This document shows positions 1-12,100 of a DNA stretch of 64,000 nt, one piece after another. This DNA comes from Seiridium cupressi. Taxonomy: Eukaryota > Ascomycota > Sordariomycetes > Amphisphaeriales > Sporocadaceae. Positions within the stretch are counted from its first letter, which is position 1. Every line of letters starts with the position of its first letter. The notes below the pieces were generated by a model. It did no database searches. It was not told the origin of the DNA and was given only the letters and a program-made list of their open reading frames with translations. The position numbers and the translations under genes are program-made. The stretch spans positions 62,001-126,000 of the forward strand of contig JARVKI010000059.1 in NCBI GenBank assembly GCA_036674765.1, written 5' to 3'.

Positions 1-66
1 AGGCTCACCATGGCGCCTTTCTCGGAGCTCAGTACTCAACTATTCTCTTGGCAGGGCAGGGTTGTA

Positions 67-764
67 CTACTTACCCGACAAGAACGAACCCATCAGCGCA
101 GCGGTCAATTGGTAGCCTGTGGTCAAGTTGGAAGGATCTTCCATGCCGTCCACTACGACACCTCCGTCAATAAACTGTTCGACCCATCCAATAGTCATCC
201 TGTCAGGTTAAGAATCATAAATCAGTATATGCAAGACCCTTACGAGGTATCCCGAGATCTTCCTTCACTTGTCCAATATTCATTTCCATTGACTATATGT
301 ATGCGAATGTGATTACTTACGAACTCCTCCTAGTATCAGCAAAGTTCTCATGGTCACCAGTCAAACGCTGTTTATAGGCAGGGTCTTGTTTGAAAGCCTT
401 ATAGTCGTCGAGGCTTTTGAAAGTCACCTGACTGAAGCAATCAAAATCAGCCAAATTGGCCATCTGCGGATCGTAGAGCTGACGCATCATGGCCTTGGTA
501 GCTGACTGGTTATGAATCTTCGCAAGATGGTTATTAGCGCGTGGCGACAAGAAAGCGTGGTTTGTTGCGTCTACCTACTTGCACCCATCTCACAATCCCG
601 TACTTGACCATTAGGTCCTTGGTCATAGGAGCCGATATTTGCGTCATGTGGTGTCGATAGTCGGCCTCGCTCATACCCTTCTTGCGGTAACCGCAGATGG
701 TGAGACAGAGGAATTTGCCGTAGCCGGCAGATGGGTCGATGTGGGATGAATCGATTGGAAGCAT
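67..764 (-). CDS. EthD-domain protein (small dimeric alpha/beta-barrel enzyme)
   Basis: Three exons (764-579, 517-321, 199-67) give about 171 residues. The start is the ATG at 764, before [20 protein letters not shown]. The exon junctions are phase-consistent: GTAGGT donor at 578, GTAAGT donor at 320, acceptors AAG and CAG. The product has the EthD pattern: a beta strand ([16 protein letters not shown]), a Y/H-rich helix start ([12 protein letters not shown]), then [31 protein letters not shown] and a C-terminal strand. Fungal EthD proteins of this size sit in aromatic polyketide clusters, where some act as decarboxylases or dehydratases on anthraquinone-type intermediates. The specific reaction here is inference. 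It is transcribed in the same direction as the adjacent SDR gene. The final codons run into a GTAAGT-like sequence near 70-75, so a further exon left of the window cannot be excluded. Confidence 0.8.
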
Positions 765-1317
765 GTTGAAGCTGAGTCGAGGTTGGGTTCGAAGTCCAAG
801 CTTATCACGAAAACTATTCCACTCAGGAGTCTTTTGACTATTAACAACAAGCGGTGCTTCTCTTTTCTGTTTCATTCGGCCTTGCGCCAATGGGATGGCC
901 CATGTCCATTCTACTCCTACGGACACACATAGACAAACTCCCCACGCGGTTCCGCAGGTCGGAACCCGAACTCCGTGGTGCACGGGACTCGCCAAGTCGC
1001 TTGCCCAAGAGTCATTCCGTCAGCGTCCGAATTTTGATATTATCTATAGCACAATATCTCTATCATTCCTCCTGTCGAATATGATGGCGATACAAAAGCC
1101 ATTTACCCAGTTTCACACATTCTTGCCGACCGCAAGCGGGAGTTTCGTTTACGTGGCTCGAGAGTTAGAATCCTGTTATGCTTAGTATCAATTGTCGTTC
1201 TAGCATGTACACGACATTTTCATTTATCAAATGTCACTTATGGCCATATTCCATATACGAAGAGTCATTGATTATTTTCAGAAACAAGAAACTTGGAAGA
1301 CGAGACAGACGGGACGA

Positions 1318-2468
1318 CTACAATGAGCTAGTTATGCCTGCTTCCGCCTCAATGTCTCCCTGACTCAGGCACCATTGGTCTTGAAGACTCTTGTCGAGAC
1401 TCAACGCATAAATGTCCTTGGGCCACCACTCCCCCCAGCTCGTCAGCAATATCTGCTCCGGATCTTCTGGAAAGTCGTCCTGATCAAACGCACGCAGAAG
1501 ATTCTTGGCACCTATTGATGGTTAGTTCTGAACCGATCCACATTATCCCCGACTCTTGTTCTGAAAAGCGACGTACCGTCTTCGACAGTCAGCTTATCGG
1601 GGATGTGGTCCAGGTTAGGCTTTGTATCCAGATGCCTACCAAGACCAGTGCCCACGACAAGCCCTGGAGATACTGCCAGAACTGTGGCCGAAGTTCCGAG
1701 CTGCCTGCGCCACCAATGGGCTCCGAGAAACTGGATGAATTTCGACGCGTGATACACCTTGAACCCATCGGCTCCAGAGTCGGCTTTAAGATTGTTTTCG
1801 AATGCCTCTGGGATCAGTAATCAGCATAAAATCCCAGAGGAATAAACTACATGGGAGGAATGGACCCACCAATGTCTGCTTCCTTGACACCCCGAATCAA
1901 TCCCGAAGATACCACCACGACGCGCGAGTGCGATGCGCCGAGTTTATGTCGTAGGAGCTGCGTGAGATAGTGTTGTGCTGTAGAATTCAAGGGTCTTAGC
2001 AAAAGTCTTCGGGAGAAATTCCAGGTTCTGTGAGTGATGGTGGGTCTTACACAGGTGATTGACAAGATACGCTTCGCACCATTTCGACCCGTGCAATCCG
2101 GGGCCGTCAGCGGCCTTGTTCATGCCCGCATTGAGGAACAAAATGTCGACTTTGTCCTTCTCGAGGGTCTTGAGGGTCCGCTGGGCAAACGGCTTGACCG
2201 TACCTAGGTCTGCCAGGTCTAGAGGGAGAATGGAGACGCTGTGGGTCGTCGCATCGTATTCTACCTTATCAAAAGCTGCCCGGGCCGTCTGCAAGTTCCG
2301 TGCACCAATAATGAACTTGTATGGCTGTGATTGCTGCAGCAGTTGTTTGACCGCCTCGAATCCCTACGCATTCAGTCAGCAAGTTAGTGCGCTTGAGCGA
2401 GGCGATAGCATGCTGACTAATCCAGATGATGCGCCGGTCGCAACAATCGTTTTCGCGACAGTAGTCAT
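1318..2468 (-). CDS. short-chain dehydrogenase/reductase (SDR)
   Basis: Five exons (2468-2418, 2363-2051, 1977-1870, 1807-1577, 1511-1318) give 298 residues with every phase matching. The first exon carries the cofactor loop TGASSGL, continued by GFEAVKQLL after the intron (TGxxxGxG, residues 11-18). Further SDR marks are IIGARN, DLADLGTV, ILFLNAGM, VVVVSSG (about 141-147) and the catalytic pair Y176 and K180 in VYHASKF. The length and the C-terminal TSWGEWW region fit the WW-domain-oxidoreductase/retinol-dehydrogenase-like branch of fungal SDRs. The substrate is unknown; the neighbours suggest ketone or alcohol chemistry in a polyketide pathway (inference). Divergent from the AflY-like gene, sharing a promoter of about 700 bp. 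Confidence 0.88.
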
Positions 2469-3165
2469 GTTCGGATCGTGGCGACTATACGTGTGCTGAG
2501 GTGAACTGATGGGGCCAATGGTCTACAGGTACGTGAGAATTGGAACGTTCTGTATGTAGTAGCCAGCACCGTCCCAATGTTGGTGTGCTAGCGGTCGACA
2601 TCACCCCGGTGACCCCGCAACCATGTTGTTTGTGGCTGTCTCGGACGGCTCGGACAATTAACGAAGTTCACAAGACCGCTAAGTCCGTTTATTGCTTTTC
2701 TTGCACATGGGTGCACATTTTCGGGATGTAGATCACTTTAGGGAATTTCAAGGAGTTGATTCGGATGCTTGTCCACATACGTCTAGTGAATCCATATGCA
2801 TAAAATAAGCTCTTTAGTCATAGTGCTCCGTAATGGTCGGTCCCCGAAGTCCCATGCTACCCGATCCTACGTTATTGGATGCCATACTTGATTGAGGATT
2901 ATGGCTTAACCAATCAGTTCATTTACGTCCGAGTTTTCTTAGCATGTGGCTGATTATCGTTTCGTCAGCTCGAGAGAGGAATGCTCGAAGGCACCTATCA
3001 GCGGTTGGCCGTGTCGTCTGATCGGCTTTGTCAACCATCCATGTTCCCCGGCGCCCCTAGAGTCGAGTTCGAAACAGATGTCTTAAGGAAGTTCAAAAGA
3101 TCTGACGTCGAAATCATGAACTCGGTGATATTGAATTAGTTTGACAACCAGTCGATATATCCCAA
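2469..3165. promoter_or_regulatory. divergent intergenic region between SDR and AflY-like genes
   Basis: About 700 bp lie between the two divergent start codons (2468 on minus, 3166 on plus). I see no convincing ORF. The arrangement implies a shared bidirectional promoter, common within fungal biosynthetic clusters. No specific regulator site was identified. Confidence 0.5.
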
Positions 3166-4512
3166 ATGCCTTCTGTGTCCCGGATTTCTATGTCTCCGGA
3201 CCATCTTGGTTGTACCAGGGGTGGTCCTGCCGTATCGGCCGAGTCCCTTGAGATAGCGAATCAGCTATTACAGAAGAACCATGATGAGCTACATATCTTT
3301 TTCCGGGATATGAACGGTCACAATCACCTCGTTCACAACCTGTTCACGAGGCTAGCCCTCGGTGCCACCCCTTCCCAGCTGCGAACCGCTTTCGATGACG
3401 ATCTACCTACACAGCGTGGTATTCCACCTCTGGATAAGGCTATGGTAGAGAAGTTGAAGGATGACGAATTCTTTTACCAATGCATCACCAAGATCGATCA
3501 TTACACCAACTTTATGGTATTTTTCGAACAGCAGATCGCGAACAAAGGATGGCAAGCTGTCGTCAACCAGTACGTCTTTAGCAAGTCTCGGATCGCAGAG
3601 GCCTTGCTGTCTCTGATGTATGATGGAGCATACCACTCAATCATTCATCTCGGTCTCGGTGTCGAGTTCGAGCAGCCAGCGGTCATCGCAGAAGCTCTGG
3701 CCCAGGCTGCCTCCCACGACTCGTTCGACACGGACTGGTTTTTCCAGTCGGCAGAACGTCGCGCCCAATCTGAATCACACATATCACCGCAATCATCTGT
3801 GAGCAGCCTGCTCGATCTGGCTCGCGAGGCCGCCGCGTGTGACACCATTCGAGACGCGGCTCGCATACCTGGGCTTATCGGCACTATGAAGATGAAGAAG
3901 GTTATTTTCCCGAAAGCCGGCGAGCAGTTGCTATCGCTAGCATCACGTTTCCGGGTGACTGAGGAGACTCTAGAGCAGAAGACTGCCGAGATGGTTAACT
4001 TTTGTGCATACCTTGCCGGCTGCGCCCAGCGCAAGCATCGCACGACGAAGATTGACTTTTTCTTCATGCATTGCGTCACTAGCTCGATCCTCCTGAGCGT
4101 GCTTGGTCAGCAGTCGTGGATTGACATTGCCACCAGAGTACGCTTAATCGAGTGGAAGGGCCGACTGGATCTGACCTGGTATGTCACGTGTGGTGTCCCA
4201 AATCTCGACCTAGACTATGTGAAGCAGTACGAAGTCGGCACAGAACGTGGCTGGGACGACATCTTCGAATCGGTTAGCGATCAACATGACGATGGGCATG
4301 TGGCGAAGTTCGTGCGTGCTCTCAAGCATGGCGAGGATATCTGCAGGCAGTTCGAGGATGGCGACGCATCAAACGCGTTTCCTATTCGGGGAGACCTATG
4401 GCAGACGATTGCTCGCATGTCGTATGATTCTACTTTGCACCTTTCTCCTCCAGAGAAATGGGTGATAATGTCAGGCATGGATCAAGCTTGGGAATCTGTC
4501 CCCCAAAAGTAA
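3166..4512 (+). CDS. AflY / questin oxidase-like Baeyer-Villiger oxidoreductase
   Basis: A single open frame of 448 residues from the ATG at 3166, preceded by CCCAA. The N-terminal half has the hallmark of the AflY/questin oxidase family (formerly DUF4243): NHDELHIFF at about 38-46, then GHNHLVHNLFTRLALGATPS at about 51-70 and AFDDDLPTQRG. Later blocks fit too: a GW-type segment (GWQAVVNQYVFS), YHSIIHLGLGVEF and a conserved central H/D-rich region (FMHCVTSSILL). Members carry out cofactor-poor Baeyer-Villiger type ring cleavage of anthraquinones or xanthone precursors, as with questin to desmethylsulochrin and the AflY step in aflatoxin synthesis. The exact substrate is inference. Length matches the family. 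The next gene, the ligase, is on the opposite strand and convergent. Confidence 0.88.
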   Translation: MPSVSRISMSPDHLGCTRGGPAVSAESLEIANQLLQKNHDELHIFFRDMNGHNHLVHNLFTRLALGATPSQLRTAFDDDLPTQRGIPPLDKAMVEKLKDDEFFYQCITKIDHYTNFMVFFEQQIANKGWQAVVNQYVFSKSRIAEALLSLMYDGAYHSIIHLGLGVEFEQPAVIAEALAQAASHDSFDTDWFFQSAERRAQSESHISPQSSVSSLLDLAREAAACDTIRDAARIPGLIGTMKMKKVIFPKAGEQLLSLASRFRVTEETLEQKTAEMVNFCAYLAGCAQRKHRTTKIDFFFMHCVTSSILLSVLGQQSWIDIATRVRLIEWKGRLDLTWYVTCGVPNLDLDYVKQYEVGTERGWDDIFESVSDQHDDGHVAKFVRALKHGEDICRQFEDGDASNAFPIRGDLWQTIARMSYDSTLHLSPPEKWVIMSGMDQAWESVPQK

Positions 4513-4897
4513 CAAACTTTACATATGGTTCAATGCGATTCTCTGAAGGACTTCTACTTAACCAATGCTTGAGTAGCTGTTTTATGACGTAAATGTATCA
4601 ACAATAGCCCATTCAAAAATATTCAACTTGATCTTTTGTCTCATGTGTAATCATTTTAATGTTGATTTGCTCGACAGGGACGTACGTATTAAGCGAAACG
4701 ATGTTGTTGCCGTGAAGTTCAGTGATAATATACCCATGAGGCCTTCAATCCGAATTCTATGGGTAATTGGCCTGTGTCGGTGTTTTGACCCTGAGACCAA
4801 TAATTATATTGGTAAGTACTCAGAGAGAAAAAGATCATCAAGGTCTGACTCATGATGGAATACACCAATACAAAATACTCTATCGACACTATGAAGC
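4513..4897. other. convergent intergenic spacer
   Basis: About 385 bp between the 3' ends of the AflY-like gene (plus) and the ligase gene (minus). It is AT-rich and presumably holds both 3' ends and polyadenylation signals. No gene seen. Confidence 0.5.
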
Positions 4898-6716
4898 TCA
4901 TTGCACCACCACGCTCATCCTTACTCGGTTGATATAGATCAGAACAGCTTCCTTGATCTGTGCCTTGATGATTTTTTTAGTATCATTCACCGGGAATGCT
5001 GTCATGCCAAGCGCTTCCAAGGAGGCAATTCCGCCCAGCTCATATTCCGTTCCCAGGAGACGTACCACTTGATTTTGAATATGGTTGGTAGAGTTCTGGT
5101 CGAGAGTTGTTAGTATTGCGAATGGCTGTTGCCCTTGCGCCGAATCGGGTATCGCAACGACCGAGGCCTGTAGACTCGGATGGTTAGGAACTTTGGAGGA
5201 GCTAGAGCAGTATCTAACTCACCTGCGTGCCAGTCAAGTCCTCCAGACAGCTTTCGATCACGAAAGGCATGACGATATGACCTTTACATAGCATCATATC
5301 TTTGCTCCTCCCCAGGATGTAGACAGTACCGTCGCCTGCCATCATGGCCGCGTCGCCGGTGATAAACCATTTCTTGCCATCTTGATTGTAAAATGAGCTC
5401 GCTGATCCGCCGTGGAGATATTTGCGTATAATACTATCGGATGAGAGATGCAATTGACCAGCATGGCCTCTTGCCGCTATGCCCTCATTTTCGCTATCCC
5501 ATATCCTAACTGCCGCTCCTCGAGCAGGTTTGCCGACCGGGCAAATCTGACCAAAAAAGGGTACAGAATTTGGAGGGGTACCAAAGAATGGCCACTCGAA
5601 GCAGGCACCTCCTTCAGTCATCCCATGACTGATGCATACATCAGCATGTGGAAAAAGAGAATTGCATTTTGATAACACACTCTTTGTTACCGCATCCCCA
5701 CCAACCTGCACTGTCCTGACCGTAGTCAAGTTTACCTGCTGCATCTCCAAGTGGGCAGCCAGCGAATGTGCCATCGCTGGCGTCAGAACTACAAACGTCG
5801 CATAGTGCAACCTGATGGCATCCAGCATATCGTCCACGTCAAAACCCCGACCAGTCATCACCACAGCTCCTCCTTCAGCCCAAGTTTGAATCGTCTGCGC
5901 TGGAGCAATTCCACGGGAATTGTGGGCCTGCTGAAGAGCGTGAGAGCAATTGCTCTGATTGATGAGCCACGACCACGAACGCACCATGTGTGCCGCACCA
6001 CCAACGCGGATGGGGCAGCCTTTCGGCCGCTCTGATGTCCCGGATGTGAACATAATGGAGTATAAACGGTCTGGATTATCGCGCCTAGCCTCTTCGACCA
6101 TGGCGTCCACCTCTATGGGATGAGCATCGCCGCCAGATATCAGTTCTGTTATGCCTTTCCATTCTGACTCTGGGGTTTTAACCAAGGAGACTTTGAATGG
6201 GTTTTTGAGGCTTGTAGCGTCGACAATGTTATTCATGGCTTCGGACTCGATTGCCCCCGGCACAACAACGACCTCTGGTCGAGTTTCTTCCATAATTGAT
6301 ACGATTCTCTGTAATTTGAGATCATCTAATACATCCGCTGGATCCATGGAAACAAATGTCAATCTTGCCAAGATACAAGTCCACAAGAGCAGTGCGTATT
6401 GTCCACCATTCGGCACAAGCATGAGTAACGTCGAACCCGGCGCGACGCCATTCGCTCTGAGTCCCGCCGCAAGGCGCACAGCCGCATGATGCAATTGTGT
6501 GTAGGTTAGTGTTAGATAGTCCGTATCAGCAGTGCCACATTTGCTTTGATGAGGATGATTTATTTCAAGTAAGTCGTCAAGCTGGTCGGCGGGCTCGTGT
6601 AAGCATATCACAGCTGGACTCTCAGGCCTTCGACGCAAGCCATACTCGATCAGTGATAAAATCGAAATATCGTTGTCTAGAGGCCCAGCGTCGATCTCAG
6701 CCCTGAGTTGAACCAT
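4898..6716 (-). CDS. AMP-binding acyl-CoA synthetase / ligase-like protein
   Basis: Two exons (6716-5223 and 5167-4898) joined by a consensus GTGAGT donor and CTACAG acceptor give 587 residues. The first true ATG is at 6716. ANL-superfamily motifs in order: P-loop TSGTSERPKG at 224-233, HGMTEGG at 364-370, TGD at 453-455, YILGRSKDM at about 466-474, and the C-terminal NDTKKIIK at 559-566 with the lysine expected to catalyse adenylation. The enzyme should activate a carboxylic acid with ATP and pass it to CoA or another acceptor. No reductase or carrier domain follows, so it is a stand-alone ligase. The P-loop has S-E-R where T/S-T-G is usual. Adjacent to the prenyltransferase, with divergent starts; an acid-activating role in the same pathway is inference. 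Confidence 0.88.
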
Positions 6717-7713
6717 CTTGGCAGGAGCTTTCAACCTTTGGGAGAATAAAGCGATAGGATCTTAGTGGCGTAAGAAGCGACTCAAAGACGAGAATGGTAA
6801 AAACTTTAATTTGGTCAAAAAGAGCAAAGGTGTATAAGACGTTTTTATCTGAATCTCATAATCTGGTCTGAATGTGACGGGAACTAAGATGATCCCTACG
6901 TGGTAGATTGGCTAGATCAATAAAGAAGACACTCGATTGTTTCTTATGATGCTACGCCAGATAGTTTAGTACTGTACTAGCTTCCAACAGTTCTCGACGT
7001 TTCGACTCCCATCTTGTATGCATGTGCTTTCCCCAAGAACCTGTCATCAACAAGGGGATGCGATTCTCAATTACCTGCAGTCAGCTGGTTGCTGTGTGCC
7101 GCTCGGGAGACTTCGAGATCCACTTCGGATTCCGGTCATTTGTGGGGATCCCGACATCTGCACATTCGGGTATCGGGGTATTCAGCACTTTGTCAATCTG
7201 TTCGAGAACCTGTCGCACGAGAGCTGCATTCAAACCGATTAATGATTTGCTCTTGTTGCTCGTGGCACCGGCGCAGGGCATCGAACTCGGACGTAATACC
7301 TATACGCATTCGGATATTATACTAGAAACTCACATTGATGTCATTTGAGTCAGGAACACGGAATCAGCAACCGCAGCATGACTTGAAGGATTACGAAAGC
7401 GTAGAGTGCATCGGACAAGCTGAGCTTGTTGTCTAGAGCCCTATATCATCTTGGTGTCACGTGGGGTGTCGGAATAGTACATGATGCCTCGGACAATGCG
7501 TGCAACAAGGCACTTGGTATCATTTCCGACAAACTTCGGCCTGTGTGTGACAGCTAGCTACAATATACTGACTTTCATGCTATATACAGTTTCCATTGTG
7601 CTTAGTTTAGTGCTTTATTTCAAAAACCTACGTTTTGTACACAAGTCAAGGCAGTTCGACGTGATTCTACTACAACAAATTCAATTTAAGTGCCTAGCGA
7701 TACGATATCCGCC
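6717..7713. promoter_or_regulatory. divergent intergenic region, ligase/prenyltransferase
   Basis: Nearly 1 kb separates the two divergent start codons, presumably with both promoters. The middle contains coding-like fragments on the minus strand (separate entry). No transcription-factor site could be assigned. Confidence 0.45.
7081..7500 (-). pseudogene. possible gene remnant inside the cluster
   Basis: On the minus strand a short ATG-started frame (7281-7081, about 66 codons) contains an amphipathic stretch ALVRQVLEQIDKVLN. Further upstream (about 7440-7340) is another coding-like piece (HAAVADSVFLTQMTS) ending at a GTGAGT donor. It is preceded by MYYSDTPRDTKM with an in-frame stop. I do not recognise the family. 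The pieces do not join into one frame with a reasonable intron, so a decayed or chance set of frames is as likely as a real small gene. Confidence 0.2.
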
Positions 7714-9167
7714 ATGAACGAGGTTAAACACGTCGATCATACATCCGAGGCATGGCTGGTTCTCTCGAACTACTTGCCAGCCGTGAACGCGGACCGTGAC
7801 TATTGGTGGCAGCTTACAGGGCGCCATGTCGCTTCATTGGTCGAAGCGGCTGGGTATCCTATCGAGAAGCAGTATGAAGCCTTGATATATCACTACCATT
7901 GGACGGTGAGCTTTATATAATTGTTTTTCTGGCCTGTACGCTGCTAATGTCTTCAAAGGTCCCATACATGGGTCCTGCACCAAAGGTTGATGCCACGCCG
8001 ACGACTTGGAAGTCGTTGCTGGGGTTGGATGGCAGTCCCATCGAGTACTCATGGAAATGGAACACGACCAAAACTGAACCTGATGTGCGCTATGTCACGG
8101 AGCCAATCGGCCATTTTCCAGGAAGCCATCTGGACCCTCTCAACCAACATGCGCTGCGCGAGCTTCTCCAGCGCTTCTCGGAAAACATGCCATCCTCTAA
8201 TATGAACATGAGTTGGGTCAATCACCTTTTCGCTAGACTTTACGACCACGATAATACTAGGTATATCCAGGAGGCAGCCGCTGGGTCTTCGAGGAGTACA
8301 GCAACTAGCGTGCAGCTTGGCACCGAATTCCTGCGCAAGGGGATCGGCTTCAAGACCTACTTTTTCCCACGCAAGCTCGGACAGGTAGATGATATCTCAA
8401 TTTCCCAATATGACGCAAGCATAGGCCAACTCACTGTCGATAAAAACGCTTGGGACGCTCGCGAAGCTCTGCTCGACTTCCTAGGGACTAACCCTGAAGG
8501 GAAGTCCCTCCGACCTTTCTCTTTAGCAGTGGACAATGTTGCACCTTCCCAATCACGTCTTAAGTGGTACTTCCACACTCTCCACACCAGTATCGACTCG
8601 GTTCGAGACATTATGACACTTGGGGGTCGTATCACTGGTATCGACAAGCAGCTAGATGAATTAGAGGATCTCCTCAAGGTAGTCGCAGCACTTCCGACCG
8701 ATTTCCCTACTAACGCCGAGATTCCGCTTCCAAACAAGTCAGATGTATATGATCAAAACGCCAAAGAAAACTTCGGCGAGCTGGAAGACGTGTTGACAGG
8801 CTATTTGTACTATTTCGACATCGCCCCAGGTCAAGGCAAGCTGCCTGAAGTCAAATGGTTCATACCATCACGACACTATGGACCAAATGACTACGAATTA
8901 GCGTCGGCGCTGGGAAACTGGATGAACGTTCGCGGCCGCGGTGCGTACAACGCTCCATACATGAAGATGCTTCACACGCTCTCAAAACATCGTGAACTCG
9001 GTGATGGTAAGGGGTTGCAGACTTTCATCAGTTGTCTTTTCAAGCCGAATGGAGAACTCGATATCACTACTTACCTCGGAGCCGAAGCATTTCACCCAGG
9101 CCGTATGGGAAAGGTGGCAAAGCCTAGTGGTCGATCCAGGGGGACATTACGCCGAGGGGATGACTAG
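7714..9167 (+). CDS. DMATS-type aromatic prenyltransferase
   Basis: Two exons (7714-7905 and 7959-9167; GTGAGC donor, CAAAG acceptor) give 466 residues, the usual size for fungal DMATS/ABBA prenyltransferases. The start ATG lies in a GCCATGA context. Family landmarks: WWQLTGRHVASLVEAAGYP, YHYHWTVPYMGPAP across the junction, WKSLLGLDGSPIEYSWKWN, VRYVTEPIGHFPG with DPLNQ, KTYFFPRKLG, SRLKWYFHT, GYLYYFDIAPG and KWFIPSRHYGPNDY. These lysine, arginine and tyrosine-rich strands line the prenyl diphosphate pocket in the family. It should attach a dimethylallyl or longer prenyl group to an aromatic acceptor. Beside polyketide-type genes the acceptor may be a phenolic polyketide rather than tryptophan (inference). 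The last 20 residues are basic and not obviously conserved. Confidence 0.93.
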
Positions 9168-12100
9168 AAACGTCAAAATCCTGATTTCAGATCTCTCACC
9201 CCAGCCAATTCTGCGAACTAACAACTGTGAACTATCTTCATAATTGATTCCGAGCTTTCGTGAATCCCATCGGACTGACATCGCCCATCGGAGGCATTCT
9301 GCCTTCGAAGTACATGAGGCAATATGGGGATGAACAACTGGGTTCAGTCAAACATGTATTTTCTTTTCCTTTCTAGACTAAGATATCACGTATTTGTCAC
9401 ATTGAGCTCTGCCTTATACGTACGCATAGCCTTCTTTCATGAATTGGGTCTTATAGTTAAGGGACATTGAATACAACCATTGAGTGCTCTCACAACTATT
9501 CATTCGGGACACCTCATGAGACGTACCATAAACCTTCCAAGTGTTACTCCAATCAGATGAGGCTGTTGGTGTTTGAAGCTTGACAAAAATGCAAACTGGG
9601 TTCAAGCCCTCATCCCGGGGTCTTTCATATTGAGAACAGGTGCCGCACAGCTTAGATTGACCTCAATTCACCATTCAGTAGTTTTGCGATCAGAACGGAC
9701 CCTCACAGCACGCTTATACTGTCTTGCAAACATCCTCTAGATCTTCGAGCACAGTGGCAAGATTTTAAACAAAACCACAAAACAACCACTCGGCCGCTGA
9801 AAGAACTAGATATAACCACGAAGACCTGTGCTCTGTAGCAGTGGCATTAAGGTGCCTCAATGTAACACCTATAGCGACTATATCTGAGCATAGAGTCATA
9901 GTTCATAACGATTGAGCAAGGTAGGCACTAATATACGGTAAGGACCGAAACAAAAGCCACTACCCATTACTTAATTGGTTTGTAATATACTATGGGTGAC
10001 TATGCGATGGATTAAGCCCCAAACATTCACTTCTTGTTTTACCCGCAACAGAATCTTGTATTTTAGCTTGGTAGCAATATATACTGCGGTCCAGCGTCAC
10101 ATCCCGCTATAACGGTCTACTGACTAGAAAGGAGTCCTGCAAATAATCCAAGCAGCAAACGATAGCGATGACAATTTGTCCCGTCCTCTTCCATAGCCTG
10201 TTGAGATGGATTTACGTGATAAGCAGATCTCGGTATTTCTAACGAGCTGTCAATTTACCGGTACAGGGGATTCGAAAGACAGATAATTACTATCAATAGT
10301 CTGGCCAAATCCGGCAGCCGACGAATCTTGTAAATGCTTATTCATCTTATGTTCAAGAAATTGCTTCAGGCACGAAGTGTCGGCGGTATATATCAGGGTT
10401 GTCGTGCTGTATTTTTGCTATTGGCCGGAATCAGACCATCGAACCGAGAAGAAATAAAGAAAAAGAAAAGGGGAAACGTCATTGGAGGACAGGGGCATAC
10501 ATATTCACCAAGAAGATTTGACTTTAAGAATATAAGTTATGGGTTCGAGTGATAAACCAGGGTACGTGAAAGGAGGGCCCTAATTAGGAGGTGGACAGTC
10601 ACGTGCGAGGATCGAAGGAAGCAGAAATCGGCATGCCCAATCCCTACGCGGGAATTTCATGCACGGCTGGTTTCGGGCCGAGGTGGTATTGGGTCCAGTC
10701 GGCCAGGCCAGGAGTAGAGTTCCGAGTTCAGCACTGCCCCGTTCGTAATACACACAGAAAGGCGGTGAGCAGATAACCGCATCAAATGAAAACGTCCCAC
10801 GTTGCGGCATTAACAGCCATCTTGATGGGCTTGTTGGATTGCGGAAGGTTTGCATCGAGATCAGGACAACTATCTCTTGGTGGCCCATTGGGGGGTTATG
10901 GACAAAAAGTCAGGAGACTGCTGAGGAGCAGCTTGCTTCTATGTTAGTGTTGTCTGAGAGCAATGTTCGGCATTTTGGCACTGTGGCTTGTTTCCCAGGG
11001 CTTTTTGACGGCGTGTCTGGAGCAAAGCACCCCTGGGGTACTCGATGGTGGTCCCGGCACATCTTTCGCCCCCTTCCTCCATGGTCTGTAATCTTTAATA
11101 GCATTCCCTGAATAGCCATTGCTATAACCCCGCCGCTCAAGGCATTAAAACGCATGCGCTAGACCACTAGACTGCGATATTGATTCCGCAACATTCAGTC
11201 TGCCAGAGGGAGAGCAAGATGATTCCACACAGTGAGCGCACGTTTCTTTTAATCAAACATCTCACCATGCAAACCTACCAGTTTCTCGGGTTAGTCAGGC
11301 AGCCGAGCCAACTTCAGTAGTGTTTCCATTTGCCATTCTGATTTGCTTCGGCCAGAAGGTACAATCCCGCCACGCTGACATATTATTTTTACACTTGAAT
11401 CCTTGGGATTAAAAACAATATTCGTTCTCCGCATCGAGAAACAGAAAGCAAATAAGTCCTCGCTGCTGACTGCAAACCCCACTATCTCGGCTCGCACGGA
11501 GCTAGTGACCCGTCTGTAGAGTATGTTGCTTTTCCGGAACAAGCCGATATAGTATACTTCAGCGGCTACGGGCTGGCGGATGGAGATGTACATGTGAGAC
11601 ATCCCGGCTTCTTGGAGCCACCTTGGATCTGACAGACCTGCAAGATGCAGGCTGGGCTGAAGAGAATGCTGAGATCAATCCAAGTCTTAATATGTCACAA
11701 AAGCATCGCTATATTCTTGGCATGCAAGTCATCTCAGCTAGTTCTAGCTTTCAATGGCCACCGTTATGATGGGACGTTTAATTGGAATTAGAGCCTTCGC
11801 ACGATCAGATTCTTGGTCAGTGACAAAGATCGTTGCATCGCATCACGCATGGACAAATAAGTAATTTGCCAGAGACCGCACAACAAGATAGAGTTATGTC
11901 GAAATACCGATGGAAAAGGCACCAGAGTTATGCACAACTCATGCAACTACGATGCAGTCCATTCTCCAAATCACTCATTGAGACCCGAGACACGCTGACG
12001 ATGTTATCGATTGTGATAGGCATCCTCAGATTTCAAATACATCATTGCTGTCTTCTTCATTCTTGAAATGTGGTGTGATTTTGAGGTCAAATACCAGGCA

